Counted from the stretch's first letter, positions 12,285-24,684 are shown. The stretch is DNA of 64,000 bases from Gracilaria gracilis (GCA_030374805.1 JARGSG010000027.1:124001-188000), one strand, 5' to 3'. Notes: generated by a model from the letters alone, not told the origin. Translations and numbers: made by a program.

Positions 12285-12654
12285 TGTCGTACAAGTACCG
12301 ATAAGGTGTGGGGTCCGGCTGGTAGAGGGAGCGCGCGAGGGCTTAACCTAAAGGGGAAAAACACACAACCAATATGGTAGTAGGGCACCTGAAACCCGCA
12401 AGGGCAAACGGCGGGGCAACTATTCTAGACCGTGTAGGTGTACGGTAGTAGACGTCGACGCGCGGTAAAACCTGAATAGTAATAGAGTAGCAAGTGACCA
12501 AGATGGTATAGTTACTGCCCTAATGGTGCCTGACTTTACAATACCCGAGGGGAAAAGCGAGGTGCACCACAATATATACAAGGTGCACCGAAGCCGATCT
12601 CCCATGCGGGCATGACTTCATCGGCTGTGCCCATGACCTACTGTCATGGGCCAG

Positions 12655-13504
12655 TGTGGAGCAACGCTTTTGGCAGGAAAAGCGCAGGCTCACGAAGACG
12701 TTCGGAATCTTCCCCTCGACAGGGCAGCACAGCGAACGGAGCACTCCGGTAATGACACAGTTAAGCCAGATGTAAATCTGAGGTCAAACCACCACGACAA
12801 GCGTCGGAGCGTTAGGCTGATTAGTAGTCGGTAGACATCCACGTGTTCACACGGTCACGAGATGAGTCCTCGAAAGAGAGAAGCACGGCAACGACAAGGT
12901 GTCGGAAACGAGCCACTGAGAACAGGGCAAAGACACAAACCCAAAAAGGGGAGAAAGCAAACCACCAGAGTGGGGAAGAGAGAGAGGGAATAAAGCAAAC
13001 CCAATACAGGGGCGAGTACACGACTATAGGTCGGAACGAGACACACAAATAGTGGTTATACTCTGAGCGCCACAAGGATGGGTAACTATACGTGAACAAC
13101 GCAGTCGTCACTCCACTTGGCGGTGAACAATCCGCGAAGGCATGATAGTTAGAGCCAGAAGCCCTTGCTTGGCAAGAGGCAGTTTACTTGGAGGAGCGGT
13201 GCTCAACCCTCTAAGTACTGAGCTCGGCGCACCACTGACAGTGGGTGCGCCGGGCAAAATAATCTATAAAATATCTAAGTAAATACAGCAATGCTGGGTG
13301 CACTGCCTCTGGTATATCCGTGCTACACGTGTGCTATTCACACCCGCTAAGCGGCGCCTCGAGCCGTGCAATCCACGTGTCCATGTGTGGAAATTATCTC
13401 AGCGAAACGACACGCTAATAGCGGTGTAGTTCGTATATCTACTAACGCATGATGCGGAAATTAACTAAGTACCCCAAATCGCCTCCAAAGAGTGTTTTCC
13501 ATCA
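12655..13504 (-). repeat. 3' LTR of element B (left side)
   Basis: Starts TGTGGAGCAACG and ends CCATCA on the plus strand. Same length as the right copy. The short frames it contains are shared with the other LTR and are not genes. Confidence 0.93.
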
Positions 13505-13519
13505 TATCCCCCTCCTTAA
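13505..13519 (-). other. Polypurine tract of element B
   Basis: On the minus strand this reads TTAAGGAGGGGGATA and directly abuts the 3' LTR. This is the position and composition of a plus-strand primer. Confidence 0.8.
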
Positions 13520-13738
13520 GAGTGAGCCACGCCGTCGCGATGGCGGGTCGAACTCCCAACCGTGAGCATAAAAGCGCATCCCCAAAGTCTTCGGATTCCA
13601 TCTCGCCTCGCGAAGATCAAGTCACTACCACTTGACAGTGCAAACCTCGCTCCAGCGACGATCAATCCTGTTCACAACAGTCTTCAACTCGCTCTCGCGG
13701 TGTTATTACCAACCTCCCGTTCTTCGAGTGCCTCGCGC

Positions 13739-15950
13739 GATGAGCCGTCAACCTCCGAACTCGGTATACTTCTCCGGATTTCGTTCGGTGCCTCTTCCGC
13801 AAAGTGGCAATGCTTCTGGGGCGTCCCAGGGGCTCAACGCCAGTGGCGGACACATTCTCTCTCCGGGGCAGCAGCCCATGGTCATGTCATGCATGACGTG
13901 CCGTGGCCTTCCTACGACGAGCTAGTCGGGCTGAACCCTCGCGTTCATGCGCACATCTTCCGGACTGCTCCGTGGTTTCATCCTACAGCCGTTTTCAACG
14001 AGGAGCTTATCGTGTCCTTTGCGGACGGTACTGATTGCCTTCTCGGGGATCTTCCGGCGTTAGTCACCACTTCGTGGGATTGGCGTCGACGGGTTTCCGT
14101 CTCTCCTCACGCAATCTTGCGGCGTTCCGGCGAGTCGCTGGCTTCCGCTCAGGCGGCGTTGGTTCGCTTGGGCTATGCGCGGCAGAGCCGGGCGAAACTC
14201 GAGTTCCCAATTCCTGATTCCATTAGCCTTGATCTCCGGTTGTATCGTACACGAGGCGAGATTTCGTACCGCGCCCGCTTGGCGGTGGTTGAGACTTACT
14301 CCTGGAGAGGACGTCCTAATGTACGCTAGGAGGCGGTGTGTTGGAGTCATCCAATCATACGGGCGGAGTTCAGGTATCTTCGCCGGGAGTCCCGTTCGCG
14401 GTGGTTACAGAACTTCATCCGCGATGAGCGTCGTGCGCGTTCCCTGTTAGACAACTGGGGTACAAAAGCGTCTGGCCGGACAGCTAATGAACGTGGACAA
14501 AGATTCTTGTAGTGAGCTCCCACGTGCGAGGCGGAAGCAAGTTTGAATGACTATGGGCTTGTAGTGAGCTCCCACACTCCCCGGTCAAACTCGGTGGAGC
14601 CGAGCACAGCGAGGCGAATTTGACGTGTAAACGGTGTGCGATGTGTTGAGGTGTTGATGTGTAGATGTGTAGATCTGTAGATGGATATCGCAGCAGACGG
14701 TTTGTACGTGTAATACTCCCCGGTGAATCGGTGGAACTCTGTAATTCTCGGAAAGCGTGTGAGCTTGCGATGACGACTGGTGAGGTTCGAACTCGGGACC
14801 ACAGCGGTAGCGAAAGGGGCCCATAACCTGTGAGACAACTGGGGTACAAAAGCGTCTGGCCGGACAGCTAATGAACGTGGACAACGATTCTTGTAGTGAG
14901 CTCCCACATTCCCGTTTCGGGTTTCTAGTCCCGTATCAAAACACGGAGATCAATCGAATCCGGCACAACCACCGGCTGGGCCGTTACGTTCCAATTCCCA
15001 CTTGGTGGTCCTCGGTGGAGGTGTGTCACGGGTGCTACGTGGAGTTGCCCCCGGTCCTCTCCTATCTGGGCTCCTGCCTCATCGAGGATCCGTATTCCGG
15101 ACTGCGGTCCGTGGTGCTCACCGAGTGGGCCATCCGCACCGCGGCTTATCTCCTATGGGAAGTATACAACCAGTATCGACTGTGATATGTCCCGCCTCGC
15201 CTTCGTGCGTGCATCCGAGAGCTCTCGTTGCGAGTCCCTCTGGGAGGTGAAAACAATGCCGAAGAAGTTCGTGGTCTCCTCGACGTAGTCGACCGAGTTG
15301 ATTGGGCCAGCGTGCCCTTCGCTCAGAGCGGGCGCCGTCACGAGGACGGCGGTTTCGACCGGTCTCCGGGACGACGCACGCCATTGGCGGGAGATTTCAT
15401 CTTTTTCAATCCCTGGGAGGTGCAAGAGATCACCGCAGCTGAAGCGGCAGCTCTCCAGATGGCTCCGAGATATATCCCTAACGGGCATCCCGTTGGCTTC
15501 GTCGACGCTGACGATTTTTACCACGCCTACGGCGGTGACGACGACTAAATGATGGACGACGAACCCGAGATGGGGTATGAAGACGACGTAGTAGAAGAGG
15601 TTCCTTCTGCCAACGCGGCTGAGCCGACCTCCAATGACACGGCAGCGCCGGGAACGGCGACGGCTGAGCCGGTGGATCCACCCGCGCCCGAACCTTCGTC
15701 GGTAGGTGCTGTGGTGGCTTCCCTTCTGGACGAACCAGATGTGATCGAGGTGCCTACGGTCCTCCCCTCTGGGGGTGGAAGCGGTGAGGCGGCTGTGATC
15801 GCTCAGTTCCTCCGAGGAGTTGGGCTTTCCGCAACTGTCGCAAGCGGGGACGTCGCCGCAATGCGGGATGCGTTGGCTGCACGCCTTACTGGCGGATCGA
15901 ATCCAAGCAATGTGGGTACTGGTGACGGCGCTCCGGGCCCTTCCAACTAA
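13739..15950 (+). pseudogene. Antisense accessory coding region of element B
   Basis: The strand opposite to gag-pol carries several long frames that seem to be pieces of one decayed gene. An ATG at 13739 opens MSRQPPNSVYFSGF. A shift leads to 13900-14329 (SYDELVGLNPRVHAHIF), then to about 14340-14510 (AEFRYLRRESRSRWLQNF). After an inserted duplication come 14870-15185 (TEWAIRTAAYLLWEVYNQY) and, past a TGA, 15186-15548 (GDFIFFNPWEVQEI). A final acidic, Ala/Pro-rich frame lies at 15549-15950. I recognise no family. It converges on the end of pol. Antisense frames of this kind are known in some large Ty3/gypsy elements, but homology is not shown here. Confidence 0.5.
14443..14907. repeat. 81-bp direct repeat flanking a 303-bp insertion inside element B
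   Basis: Positions 14443-14523 and 14827-14907 are nearly identical. An 18-bp core, CTTGTAGTGAGCTCCCAC, occurs a third time at 14558-14575. The spacer carries TGTAGATGTGTAGA-type short repeats. The arrangement looks like a local duplication or a small insertion that broke the antisense gene. Confidence 0.8.
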
Positions 15951-16136
15951 GGGTCGGGGGCTTAGTCCATCTTCCTCCTGATTCCCGCTGTTCGGTGTTG
16001 TTGTAGGGTATAGCCTTGATGGCCATTAAACCTACTTCCGTCTATGACGTATATTTTTCCTTTTCCAAGTGCCAGCTTCGTCTTCTCCCACTTCTCAACT
16101 TTCTTCTTGGTGAGCTAGCTTCTTCCCCTTCGGAGC

Positions 16137-18308
16137 GTGTTATCCCACTTGGGCGTTGACAATTGTCGCCGGGAGACCCGTGAGAGTACGCCGATGGTAC
16201 TACACCACTTTCGATCGTGGGAGATGCTCGATTGGCTAATCCGAGTCAGCCTCGGGTCCGTAGCCGTACCAACGTACGAGATACTGTATGTACCCCAACG
16301 GGTGGTATGCGTGTTCCACTATGTGGTCGACTACGAACTCCTGTCGGAAGACTTCCCGGCTTTGCCGTGTGATTACGACATCCCACTTCGGAGAGCTCTC
16401 CGGTGGCTTCACCGTGTGTGGCACTGCGTCGGTGTTCCGGTTAGACCGTGTTGTGTCCAACAAGGTTGGTGCCACTGCTCCTTCGCGGTGTGGTCCCCCA
16501 CTTGGGTCGATTGTCACGCGTCTCGCGGTGTCGGTGTTCCCGATGCCTTGGTTTAGTAGAGTTTCTTCTCCCGCGGGAGTCTCAAGTGGGCGTACCGCAA
16601 GTTTGCGTGGTAGCGACCGTTTCGACGGAGTTGTGCGTGGCGTCGAATGCGCTGGCGTCAACGGTAACCCTGATTGAACCGGCCTCGCCGTGTTGGCACG
16701 TGACGTTGTCAACGGGTGGCCGTCATTGGTCTGCGCCGTGGCGTGTTCCGCCTCCGTATGCACGGGAGGTGTCAGCTCGGTTTGTCGACGTGGTTCGCTC
16801 GCTGAGCTGATCTCCCTTACAGGTGTAGTCCGTGTGCTACAGTTGGCACCTCCCTGCTGGGCATTTAGCGACGTGTCCACGATGTGGCCCGCCTCAGGCG
16901 TGTTGGGCGACTTAGTCTCCGACGACTCTTCTCCGTCTTAGACGTGCGAGCTAAACGGCGCCTTAGGCGGTATTTCCACTCCGATCTGCGACATAGTCAC
17001 TCCAGGTGCGCTATGAGGCGTAGGCAACGGCTTTGCCGGTAACGACTGAGTCTCCTTGGTCCTGTCCCGCACGGAGGTAGTGTCTGGTGACGATTCCACT
17101 TCTGCGTTGATGTGCGGCGACCTTGACGAGACGCCGGGCTCCCGAGAGGGCTTTGATTTCGCATTAGCGGTGTCACTCTTCCGTGCCACACGGTGTTCCT
17201 CACGCGACAGCGCGGAAGCATGACGATTAACGAGTTCCTCCCCCTCCTTAGATGGAGCGATATGGGGAGTTGGTGTCAACGCGCCAAGGCGGCGAATAAT
17301 TAAGCCAGGCGGCGGGGCTTCAGACAGCGAAGCACCAGGACGCGTAGAGTCCGATAACATCGGCAAATCCGAGAGTCCCCTACTTGGGTGTGGTACCTCC
17401 CTAGGGCGGTCGATCGGGAGTGGGTCCGGTGTGTCCGTAGTGTTCGTTTCCGCTTCTGCGGTAGAATTTCCATTTGATGGGTCGTTTTCTGCAGGCGGGG
17501 GTGCAAAAACCACGCGATCGCGGGAAATGCGTTCGTGTTGCTGACCCATATTCACTATGAGAGTGTCGGATTCCACTGCAATTGTCTTGAAGAGACCGTC
17601 GGCGACGGGTGAGAGCTTGTGGCGTTTCTCCTTGCCTGGGTTCCAATAATCTTTACGGATGAACACATAGTCCCCTTTCTTAAGGGCGGGCGGTCTTCGA
17701 TGGGCTCGCTCATCGAAATCACGCTTATATGCGGCTTGTGACCGGGCCATTGACCGTTGTGCTGCAGGGACTAGCTTGGTAAGCCATGTCTTCCAGGTTT
17801 CCCTGTATCCCTTCGTCGAAGGAAATTGATCCAGCGTTGGCTGTGCTTCGAGCGCCACGGGCGGTGGGGTGCGAGACAGAACCAATTCAAATGGAGTCAA
17901 TCCCGTAGTACGGTGAACCTGAGTGTTGTATGCGAATGGCAGCGCATCGGTGAGCAGGTCCCACGTGGTGGGGTGATCGGCTACGTATGAACGGAGTGCT
18001 GCTAACAGCGTCCGGTTAAACCGTTCAGCCTGCCCATTACACTGGGGGTGGTAGGTTGTCGTGAAGAGATTCTTGACATTCAGAATTCTGCATACATCCC
18101 CAAAGAACCGGGAGGCAAACTGTTTCCCGTTGTCGGAGAGTAGATTCACCGGTGGGCCGTAGACGAATGCCCAATGGGTGACGAATGCTTGCGCAACCGT
18201 CAGTGACGTGATTCTCCGTAAGGGTACGGTACCAACGAGCTTCGAGAAACGATCCGTGATCACGAGTAGAAATTTGTTACGCCGCTTAGTAGCGAAAAAG
18301 GGTCCCAA
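16137..18308 (-). pseudogene. Element B integrase core and chromodomain tail
   Basis: Integrase core blocks are LLVITDRFSKLVG (first Asp), LLSDNGKQFASRFF (second Asp) and HPQCNGQAERFNRTLLAALR (Glu). A KKGDYVFIRKDYW block follows. One in-frame TAA (16938-16940) interrupts a long Pro/Ser/Thr-rich tail. The tail ends in a chromodomain (EFVVDHIVEHAYHPLG, then YLVRWYGYGPEADSD) with a TAG at 16233-16235, where a Trp is usual, and then PIEHLPRSKVV. This places B among the chromoviruses. Confidence 0.85.
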
Positions 18309-21300
18309 AATATCGATAAGCTACGAATTCCAGGGGCGCCTTTGCGGGGAAGAGCTTCAACTTCGTCGCATGGCGACGAAGCTTGACGCGATTCCGAAGC
18401 ACACTCGGGGCAGAACCGCACAGTTGCGTAGCAATTCACACCCATTGCTGGCCAGTAGAATTTCCTTCGCAATGTAAGGTACAGTTTCCGTCCTCCGACG
18501 TGGCCACTAAGTTTGGCATAATGTGATAAGTGTAACACCCGAGATCGTATGGCGTGTGGCACCACTATTTGTGGGTTTCCAGTTACCGTGCGAACGAGAT
18601 ATCCAATATCATTCACCCGAAAGGGGAGATCAGCTCCTCCATTGAGTTCCGCCCGAATCTTCGTGCAGTAGGGATCGCTGAATTGTTCCCTAACCATCTC
18701 CTCCGTTGTGACGGGTACGAAGTTCCCTGGTAGGGGGTTTGCACTTTCACTGACAACGAGTAGGTCATCCAGTTCCTGGTCAAAATCCAGTTCGTCTGGC
18801 CATTCCTCTTCGATATCATCCATTTCACCTGCGGTGTAGTCGTCAACTGCGAAGCAGGGTATTTCCTCGTCATCGACGGCTAACGCTTCCCCTGTGGTGG
18901 GTAGGCAAGAAAGGGCGTCGGCTTGTGTATTGTTGGCGCCCTTTTTGTAGGCGACGTCGAAGTCAAACTCTGCAAGACGCAGTCTCCAACGCATTAAGTG
19001 GCCTGAAGGCTCCGATATGGAGAGTAGCCCTCTCAATGATGAGTAATCCGTGTAAACGGTGAAATGAGTACCCATGAGGTAGGGGCGTAGTGTGCATAAC
19101 GCCCACACTACTGCAAGACATTCCTTCTCCGAGACGGAGTAATTCTTCTCATGCACGTTTAACGAACGGGACCAGTACCAAATTGGCTTGCGTTCCCCCT
19201 CTGGGGTGGTTTGAAACAAGGCGCAGCCTACCTGGTAGTCACTAGAATCCGTGTCCACGGTATATGAAAGTCCCGGTTTCGGTAGTGACAACACTGGTGC
19301 CGTGGTTACAGCGTTTTTGAGAGAGTTAAAGGCTTCCGTCTGAGTAGACGTGAATGGGTCCAACTTAGGCGGTTGACCCTTCCGCAGAAGCGCGTTGAGA
19401 GGGGGCGCAATGTCTGCGAAGTTGGGAGTAAACCGTCTATAGACGTTGACTAATCCTAGAAAGGATCTCAGTTCAGTCTGGGTAGTCGGTTTCGTGGCCT
19501 GTTTCAGCGACCTCACACGAGCTTCCTCGATCATGACACGTCCTGGACGGATTATGTGACCCAGATACTTTACAGTATCCGTGAAGAATTCGCATTTTCT
19601 CAGCTTGAGTGTCACTCCGGCGTCCCGTAACGTGGCCATTATGTCTCTCACATGTGTGAGGTGATCATCCAGATTATCTGAGAATACAATGACGTCGTCA
19701 AGGTAAACGAGACAAGTAAGCCACTTGAAGCGGGCCAGTAGGATATCATTAGCACGCTGAAAAGTAGCGGGAGCATTGGTTAAACCAAAGAGCATCCGTT
19801 TCAAACGGTAGAGGCCAGAGTGGCAGACCAACGCTGTCTTGTCATGATCCTCCTTTCTCACTGGAACCTGCCAGTATCCCCAGTTAGCATCCAAGGCCGT
19901 GAATACGGTAGCATTTCCGAGAGAATCGATGTATTCATCCATACGTGGAATAGGGTACACGTCCTTGACGGTAAGGGCGTTTAGAAGACGATAATCAATA
20001 CAGAAGGGCCAGGAACCATCCGGTTTCGGAGCCAGTACCACTGGTGATGCCCACGGCAAATGTGGCGGTTCTATAACTCCTGCACGGAGCATCTTGTCCA
20101 CCTGAAATTGCTCTTCTTCTCTGGCCTTGGGCCTTGCCCTGTACGGATGTTGGGCTACTGGCCGAGAGTTCGGAAGGAGATCAATCCGGTGTTCCGTAGT
20201 ATTTATCTCTCCGAGAGAACCATCCCACATTGTGGTGAATTCACGAAGCATATCGCGCAGTCGTTTGCGGTGTGTCTCCGAAACATGTCCGAGGTCGAGT
20301 TCTTCTAATTCCTTCACTGGGTCCAATTGGTCGTAACTCGTCGGAGCGCGTTTCTTCTCTGCCCTAACTGGTTGCTGACCCGAGAGACTCGGCGACGGAG
20401 ACGAATGAGATTCAGACTCCTCCCCCTCTTTAGAGTGAACGATTCCGAGCACATCGGCAGCAGTCATCTTCGTCGGTACCAACGCAGTTGGATGCGGCAT
20501 GACCGAGCCAATCACTTGGGTTTTCACCAGATACTGGGTTGTTTTGCCTAGATTGGCTATCAACACGTAAAACGGATTATCCGGTTCCACCTGGACCACT
20601 CCATTAGCAATGGCAAGAGAGTATTTATCATACAACGACGGCAATGGCTGGACGATTCGTAAACCGTGTTGACGGGAATTCACCTGTACCCAGACTTGAG
20701 ACTCTGGAGGCACCCGTGTCGCGGAGGCAACACGAAGCTTCGTAGATTCCCGAGAACTCTGTGGTGCTTCCTGCGCCGCAGGTAGAGGTACATGCTTCTT
20801 GGAGGCATGCCTCAAAGGACGACGAACAATCGGCACGGACGAACCATCTTCCATTTCAACACGACTCTGGCGGGCCCTAATGGCATCGACAAAGCGGTCG
20901 CAAAAGTCACAACCCAAAATGACTGGGGCGGCCAAGGACCGACAAACGACAAAGTCGAGCTTCACCACGCATGAGCCCAAGCGGATTACCAACTCGATGT
21001 ATCCTACCGTTGACAAAGGGCTGTTATCCGCGTCAGCGACGTCAGGAATGTCGCCACGGCGAATGTGTGACCGCAAGGCGGGTGACAATTCTGTCTCAAC
21101 AATTAAGTTCGGACCTGCGTCTGTATCTAATACAGTGAGATAACGCACCATAAACTGGGGTGAAAGGCCAAGGTCGGCATAGACCTTGTAATTGCGTTTG
21201 GCCATCACCATAACTCTATCCGGGAACCGCTTATTTCTTACCCGTATCCACGGTCGACGAAGAACACCAAGATGTTCTGAGTTCACGTCTGCGACGGCCT

Positions 21301-21400
21301 GTTTCCTCGAGAGGATTCGGACCTGGGAGCGAGGCAGGGACGCCTCGGGCGCCTTCAGACTCAACTCTGAGGGCGCCTCTCCAAGAGAGGAGACTCCCAC
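18260..21400 (-). pseudogene. Element B pol: protease, RT, RNase H, integrase zinc finger
   Basis: This 1046-codon frame has no ATG at its start, so it was presumably made as a gag-pol fusion. The protease-like active site reads VLDTDAGPNLI. The RT has IDYRLLNALTVKD, the catalytic CLVYLDDVIVF, and TFQRANDILL. RNase H has DTDSSDYQVGCALF and TDYSSLRGLL. The integrase HHCC finger follows (HYAKLSGHVGG to RFCPEC). A frameshift near 18300 separates it from the integrase core. The length and order are those of Ty3/gypsy pol with RNase H before integrase. Confidence 0.88.
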
Positions 21401-21402
21401 AA

Positions 21403-23527
21403 TTAGTTTTTCTGAGCAGATTCCGCCTGAGGCGTGTGCTCAGTGTTCTGAACCAGTGATGCTTGGACACCAGCCGCAGAAGCGTCCGCAATAGCGGTTG
21501 AATTTCCCTCGAGAGGGGTACGGGGGTGAGAGGTCACCATGTTCTGGGCAATCGGAGCCGCAATTGTGCGTGGAATATCTATCTTTGCGCGGATGTACGA
21601 TGCCATCGGAACGGAAGCCATCTCTTCAGGGGAGAAGGCTTCGTAGTTGGCAATGACTTGTGCCCATTCACGCATGGTTAAAACGCACTGCGGAGAAGTA
21701 TGCCCTCGCGTTTAGCAGAGGTGGCAGATCAATCCAACAATGGCATTGACGTTCCGAGTATTCGAGAATCGAACCGCTGGGCGGGAAACTTGCCAGCCAG
21801 GCCGTGAAGCCCGGGTTCCACCGTTCTCATATGACAGTCGAGGCGGTCGAACTCGGTTCGAATCTGCATACAGCAGTGTATTGTCCGGAGCCGTTTGAAA
21901 CGAAGCATCCGTGGTTGAGGGAAGCTCCGTTGTCAGGATTGAAAGCTCGTCGCTACGGGCAAAGTGCACCTGATCATACTCCTTATTGGAGTGTTCCTCA
22001 GCCAGCATTGACGCAGACGGGGTTTCCGATTCCAACATCAACGCTTTAGCGGACTTCAACCGGGTACCCGGGACTCGTGCGCGTAGCGCATCGCCTTCGG
22101 CGCGTGCATACTGCACCAGTTCCAAGTACGTAAGCTTACGGTTCTCTTCACGGCGACAAGTCACTAGGGTCCGTATAGCCGGGTCTAGTCCATCAACGAA
22201 CATGGTACAACGCTCTTGAGCGGAATAAACATTGCCACAACGGTGGAAGGCCTTATTCAGGCGCACCGAGTAATCGGTTTCCGTTTCGCCGGGGCGTTGT
22301 TTGTTGTCTCTCAGAGCGGGGATAGCCGACTGGATGGCGGTACCAGTGGCATAAGACCTCAGTAGATACTGAACTGCTTCAGGCCAGCAAGTAACCCCTC
22401 CTTCAGAGGCGCGCGATGAACTTCTTACAGAGTTGTACTGATCTTCCGCAAGTCCGCGTAGAAAATAGAGCAGCGCGACAAACGCCTGTCCTTCATTCAT
22501 CTCAAGGATGTCGGCTTCCGCCACAAAGCGTGATAGAAAATCCAACACCAAGATGTGATCATCGCCTGTAAACAGTTGATTACGGAGCGACAGCTGCATC
22601 CGTTTGATACAGTCTTTAACCTTTCCCGTCCCACGGGGAGTTCTATCCAAAGAGAAGTCCTCCAAACGGTAATGCTGGTATGACAACAGCTTCTTGTAGA
22701 GCAGGTTGGTAGGATTCAACTCCTTTAATCCGAAGTGCTTCCTTCCCTTCGAGCGGGTCGCGTATCACACCTTGGGTGGCTGATGACCGCTTTGAGCGTG
22801 ACGAACGCTCACGAGGGGCTTCTTCTACGGACGAGTCGGACGAATCAGACCCGGTTGACCGGCGAGAAGAAAGAGAAGATGCTGACGAAGCAGAGTCGTA
22901 GTTCTTCCGCTCTTTGCGTGCTTTGGATCCACTGACCTTCTTGTCAGGGTGTGAAACAGCAACCGGCTCAGCCGTGCGATTGGCTCCAACCAGGACAGTT
23001 TGTTCCACCGTTTCTAGACGGGCGCGGAGGCCAGTAAACTTTTCAGCCACGTCCTCCACGAAATTAGCGGGTCCTCCGAAAGCTTCCAAGAGGGAGTTGA
23101 CATCACCACGCAATACGCGGAGATCCTCAGAAAAGTCCTGCAAAGCAGTGTCATCCACATTCTTTCGAAGTAGCGACAACTCCTTAGCAAGGGTAGCATG
23201 GGCAGCCCGCGTGGAGCGGAGCTGCTCTTCCACAGTTAGGTGGGGGGTGTCATTGACAGTAGCCCTCCGAGGTGCCTCCGGAGTGGGAGCTACGGAAGGG
23301 ACCGTACCTCCTACGATAGGGGCGGGACCAGCAACGGCAGGAGCCGGTCCATTACCTCGATGAGGGTTGATCAACGACGTGGGCGGAAGTCGAGTGGTCG
23401 TCGGCATAGCTTCAGTAGCCGGCATCCCTTCGGTCCAGGACCGTGAACGGGTGGGGATCCGTGACGGAAGTGGCGGATCCGATCTTCCAGTCTGACTGCG
23501 TGTCTTCGGACGACCTGACAGAGTCAT
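21403..23527 (-). pseudogene. Element B gag
   Basis: An ATG near 23527 starts a Pro/Ser/Arg-rich region, then a coiled-coil-like segment, then a Ser-rich acidic linker with a basic patch. A frameshift near 22700 leads into the gag core (22719-21712), which has the capsid-like block LRSYATGTAIQSAIPALRDN and then ETETDYSVRLNKAF. The core ends in a zinc knuckle of CX2CX4HX4C spacing: CHLC, a TAA at 21712-21714, then TRGHTSPQC. After that stop the frame stays open to 21403. Apart from the frameshift and this single stop the gene is well preserved. Confidence 0.82.
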
Positions 23528-23670
23528 GATAAGAACATCCGTACAACGGGATAATCGACAGCCAATTGGCTGGGACTTTTACTGAACTTCCAAATGGAGA
23601 CAAGGGCAAAAGGACTAAACTCGCCGCGAGTGAATTCACGAGTGAATCTTCCGACAAAACTAGTCGTTCT

Positions 23671-23684
23671 AAGTCGGGAGACCA
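23671..23684 (-). other. Primer-binding site of element B
   Basis: On the minus strand, two bases inside the 5' LTR, the sequence reads TGGTCTCCCGACTT. Its complement ends in CCA, as a tRNA 3' end does (AAGTCGGGAGACCA). I cannot name the tRNA from the sequence alone. Confidence 0.7.
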
Positions 23685-23686
23685 CT

Positions 23687-24536
23687 TGTGGAGGAACGAC
23701 TTTGGCGGGAAAAGCGCAGGCTCACGAAGACGTTCGGAATCTTCCCCTCGACAGGGCAGCACAGCGAACGGAGCACTCCGGGAATGACACAGCTAAGCCA
23801 GATGTAAATCCGAGGTCAAACCACCACGACAAGCGTCGGAGCGTTAGGCTGATTAGTAGTCGGTATAGATTCATGTGTTCACACGTTCCCGAGATGAGTA
23901 CTCGAAAGAGAGTAGCACGGCAACGACAAGGTGTCGGAAACGGGCCACTGAGAACAGGGCAAAAAGGCAAACCCAAGAAGGGGAGAAAGCAAACCACCAG
24001 AGTGGGGAAGAGAGAGAGGGAATAAAGCAAACCCAATACAGGGGCGAATATACGACAATAGGTCGTAACGAGACACACAAATAGTGGTTATACTCTGAGC
24101 GCCACAAGGATGGGTAACTATACGTGAACAACGCAGTCGTCACTCCACTTGGCGGTGAACAATCCGCGAAAGCGTGATAGTTAGAGCCAGAAGCCCTTGC
24201 TTGGCAAGAGGCAGTTTACTTGGAGGAGCGGTGCTCAACCCTCTAAGTACTGAGCTCGGCGCCCCACTGACAGTGGGTGCGCCGGGCAAAATAATCTATA
24301 AAATATCTAAGTAAATACAGCAATGCTGGGTGCACTGCCTCTGGTATATCCGTGCTACACGTGTGCTATTCACACCCGCTAAGCGGCGCCTCGAGCCGTG
24401 CAATCCACGTGTCCATGTGTGGAAATTATCTCAGCGAAACGACACGCTAATAGCGGTGTAGTTCGGATATCTACTAACGCATGATGCGGAAATTAACTAA
24501 GTACCTCAAATCGCCTCCAAGGAGTGTTGCCTTTCA
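23687..24536 (-). repeat. 5' LTR of element B (right side)
   Basis: Starts TGTGGAGGAACG and ends CTTTCA on the plus strand, followed by the TSD GCCAG at 24537-24541. Transcription of gag-pol would start in this copy and run leftward. Confidence 0.93.
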
Positions 24537-24679
24537 GCCAGCAACGTTAAGCTAAACTAAATTAGAAATTAGGAATTAGAAATTATAAAATACAGAATAC
24601 CAATTGGGTAAAGTGCAGCTAGCAAGGCGCACCAGTAGGCCCACCTGGCACCAACCCATTGAGATCTCATTGTACTACA

Positions 24680-24684
24680 GATCC
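24680..24684. repeat. Element C target-site duplication, right copy
   Basis: GATCC, matched at 12280-12284. Confidence 0.85.

Larger units (their letters stand above)
12655..24536 (-). mobile_element. LTR retrotransposon B (Ty3/gypsy chromovirus), nested in C
   Basis: Two 850-bp LTRs (12655-13504 and 23687-24536) flank a minus-strand gag-pol with a chromodomain. The TSD GCCAG is at 12650-12654 and 24537-24541. A primer-binding site and a polypurine tract are in the right places. Total length is 11,882 bp. By eye the LTRs differ at roughly 33 of 850 positions. That is less divergence than between the LTRs of A and agrees with B being the later arrival. An extra plus-strand coding region lies between the end of pol and the left LTR. 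Confidence 0.93.
12285..24679. mobile_element. Element C: probable solo LTR, about 508 bp, interrupted by B
   Basis: It starts TGTCGTAC at 12285 and ends GTACTACA at 24679. The ends are near-inverted and of TG...CA form. The TSD GATCC is at 12280-12284 and 24680-24684. Without element B and its TSD, C is about 508 bp and carries no coding potential. It contains a TATATA motif near 12572-12577. A TG...CA unit of this size with a 5-bp TSD is what remains when two LTRs recombine, so a solo LTR is the best reading. Removing it restores the element A integrase frame. Confidence 0.8.

Noticed and set aside
14775..14815. GGTTCGAACTC box resembling the B box of a tRNA or SINE
   Set aside because: No matching A box or cloverleaf on either strand; the TTCGAA core is palindromic and short.
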